In this document: in pieces, positions 63,569-64,000 of the stretch | How positions within the stretch are numbered: the first letter of the stretch is position 1 | Layout of the letters: every line of letters starts with the position of its first letter | Source of the DNA: Bacteroidota bacterium | GTDB taxonomy: Bacteria; Bacteroidota; Bacteroidia; Cytophagales; Cyclobacteriaceae | DNA: 64,000 bases | NCBI GenBank assembly: GCA_018267195.1 | Contig: JAFDYY010000001.1 | Span: 1-64,000, forward strand | Direction: 5' to 3' | Translations under genes and position numbers: made by a program | The notes under the pieces: model-generated | The model's input: the letters and a program-made list of their open reading frames with translations, nothing else | What the model was told of the DNA's origin: nothing | Database searches by the model: none

Positions 63569-64000
63569 CTATCTGCTTATTTCTTTTACCAACAGGCGTT
63601 TGGCCACGGGCATTAAGGTTGGCTGATACGGAAATTTAAGTTTAGAGATAACTAAGTAAGCATTAGGGCTGGGCAGCTCAGCAAATTGCTGCATCAGATT
63701 ACGTTTAATGCTTTCATAGGTATTTGATAAGTTTTTTTTCACCACTAATAAATGATCGGTTTGAATACTGCGCATAGTTTGATGGCTTTGTTCATAAAGA
63801 GTCATCTGGTACCGGTAAATATTCGTTTCTTTTTCCGGTGGTTGTGTTACAAAAAGATATCCTTCGTTTTTATATAAAGACGAAACCCCAATGGGGGTAA
63901 TTGTGCACTGCGATTCTACGTAATCATAAATAAAAGAACCTTCGTCAAGCGAAGATTTAAACAGTGGCAAGGCATATGCCATCACAAGTTCCAGTTCTTT
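63569..64000 (-). CDS. hypothetical protein, 5' end cut by window edge
   Basis: At least 143 residues; the frame is open to the window edge (KELELVMAYALPLF), so its start lies outside. EGSFIYDYVESQCTITPIGVSSLYKNEGYLFVTQPPEKETNIYRYQMTLYEQ and a C-terminal LPVAKRLLV-like end suggest a soluble mixed alpha/beta protein. I do not recognise a named family, though similar uncharacterised proteins seem common in Bacteroidota. The ADH gene follows 55 bases downstream. Confidence 0.7.
   Translation of the reverse strand, partial: KELELVMAYALPLFKSSLDEGSFIYDYVESQCTITPIGVSSLYKNEGYLFVTQPPEKETNIYRYQMTLYEQSHQTMRSIQTDHLLVVKKNLSNTYESIKRNLMQQFAELPSPNAYLVISKLKFPYQPTLMPVAKRLLVKEISR

Overview
The window reads as chromosomal DNA of a Bacteroidota bacterium, most likely a member of the Cytophagales. 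The evidence is lineage-typical gene content: DUF4175, BatA-type and DUF4159 proteins, type IX secretion (T9SS) C-terminal signals, a DUF3667 protein, an RHS/YD fragment of the Bacteroidota type, metH split into two cistrons, a short NuoG, and a TTTG/TAnnTTTG promoter upstream of an HU gene. Many genes start with TTG or GTG and few have strong Shine-Dalgarno sites. No tRNA, rRNA, CRISPR array, transposase or integrase was seen.

Layout. 1-204: the tail of an RHS/YD-type gene running into the 3' end of an opposing operon. 90-7866 (minus): DUF4159 protein, MoxR ATPase, DUF58 protein, BatA-type membrane protein, DUF4175 membrane protein and a further membrane protein, tightly packed. 7983-15809 (minus): five TldD/PmbA-family genes in two transcription units (three Tat-signal TldD-like, two PmbA-like), each unit closed by a clear terminator. 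15991-20091 (minus): gyrB-ppk1. 20449-21859 (plus): HEAT-repeat and DUF3667 proteins. 21976-28651: nucleoside transporter, bifunctional nuclease, etfA, etfB, a small TPR-like gene, a medium-chain dehydrogenase and dnaB. 28819-37673 (plus): degenerate Mur-ligase-like protein, DEDDh exonuclease, prohibitin-like lipoprotein, class V aminotransferase, then an ECF sigma / putative anti-sigma / Spy-like / envelope protein / M1 peptidase run. 37670-45514: a secreted protein, a TlpA thioredoxin, the split metH under a SAM-I riboswitch, a Ppx/GppA phosphatase and a CBS protein. 45580-61789 (minus): a complete 14-gene nuo (complex I) set. 61982-64000: HU, a zinc alcohol dehydrogenase and a gene cut by the window edge.

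The most unusual feature is inside the nuo operon. All 14 subunits are present in canonical order A to N, but about 3.4 kb of foreign-looking DNA lies between nuoH and nuoI. It holds a T9SS-secreted protein, an outer-membrane beta-barrel protein, a decaying M43 metalloprotease (5' truncated, with a stop codon inside its sorting signal) and a frameshifted signal-peptide fragment. Two of these genes share a repeat of about 315 bp.

Other points worth a second look are the expanded array of Tat-signal TldD paralogues, the SAM-I riboswitch whose P1 strand can also pair with the metH ribosome-binding region, a Mur-ligase relative lacking its P-loop, a putative anti-sigma factor with three copies of one short motif, and the RHS junction at the window start.
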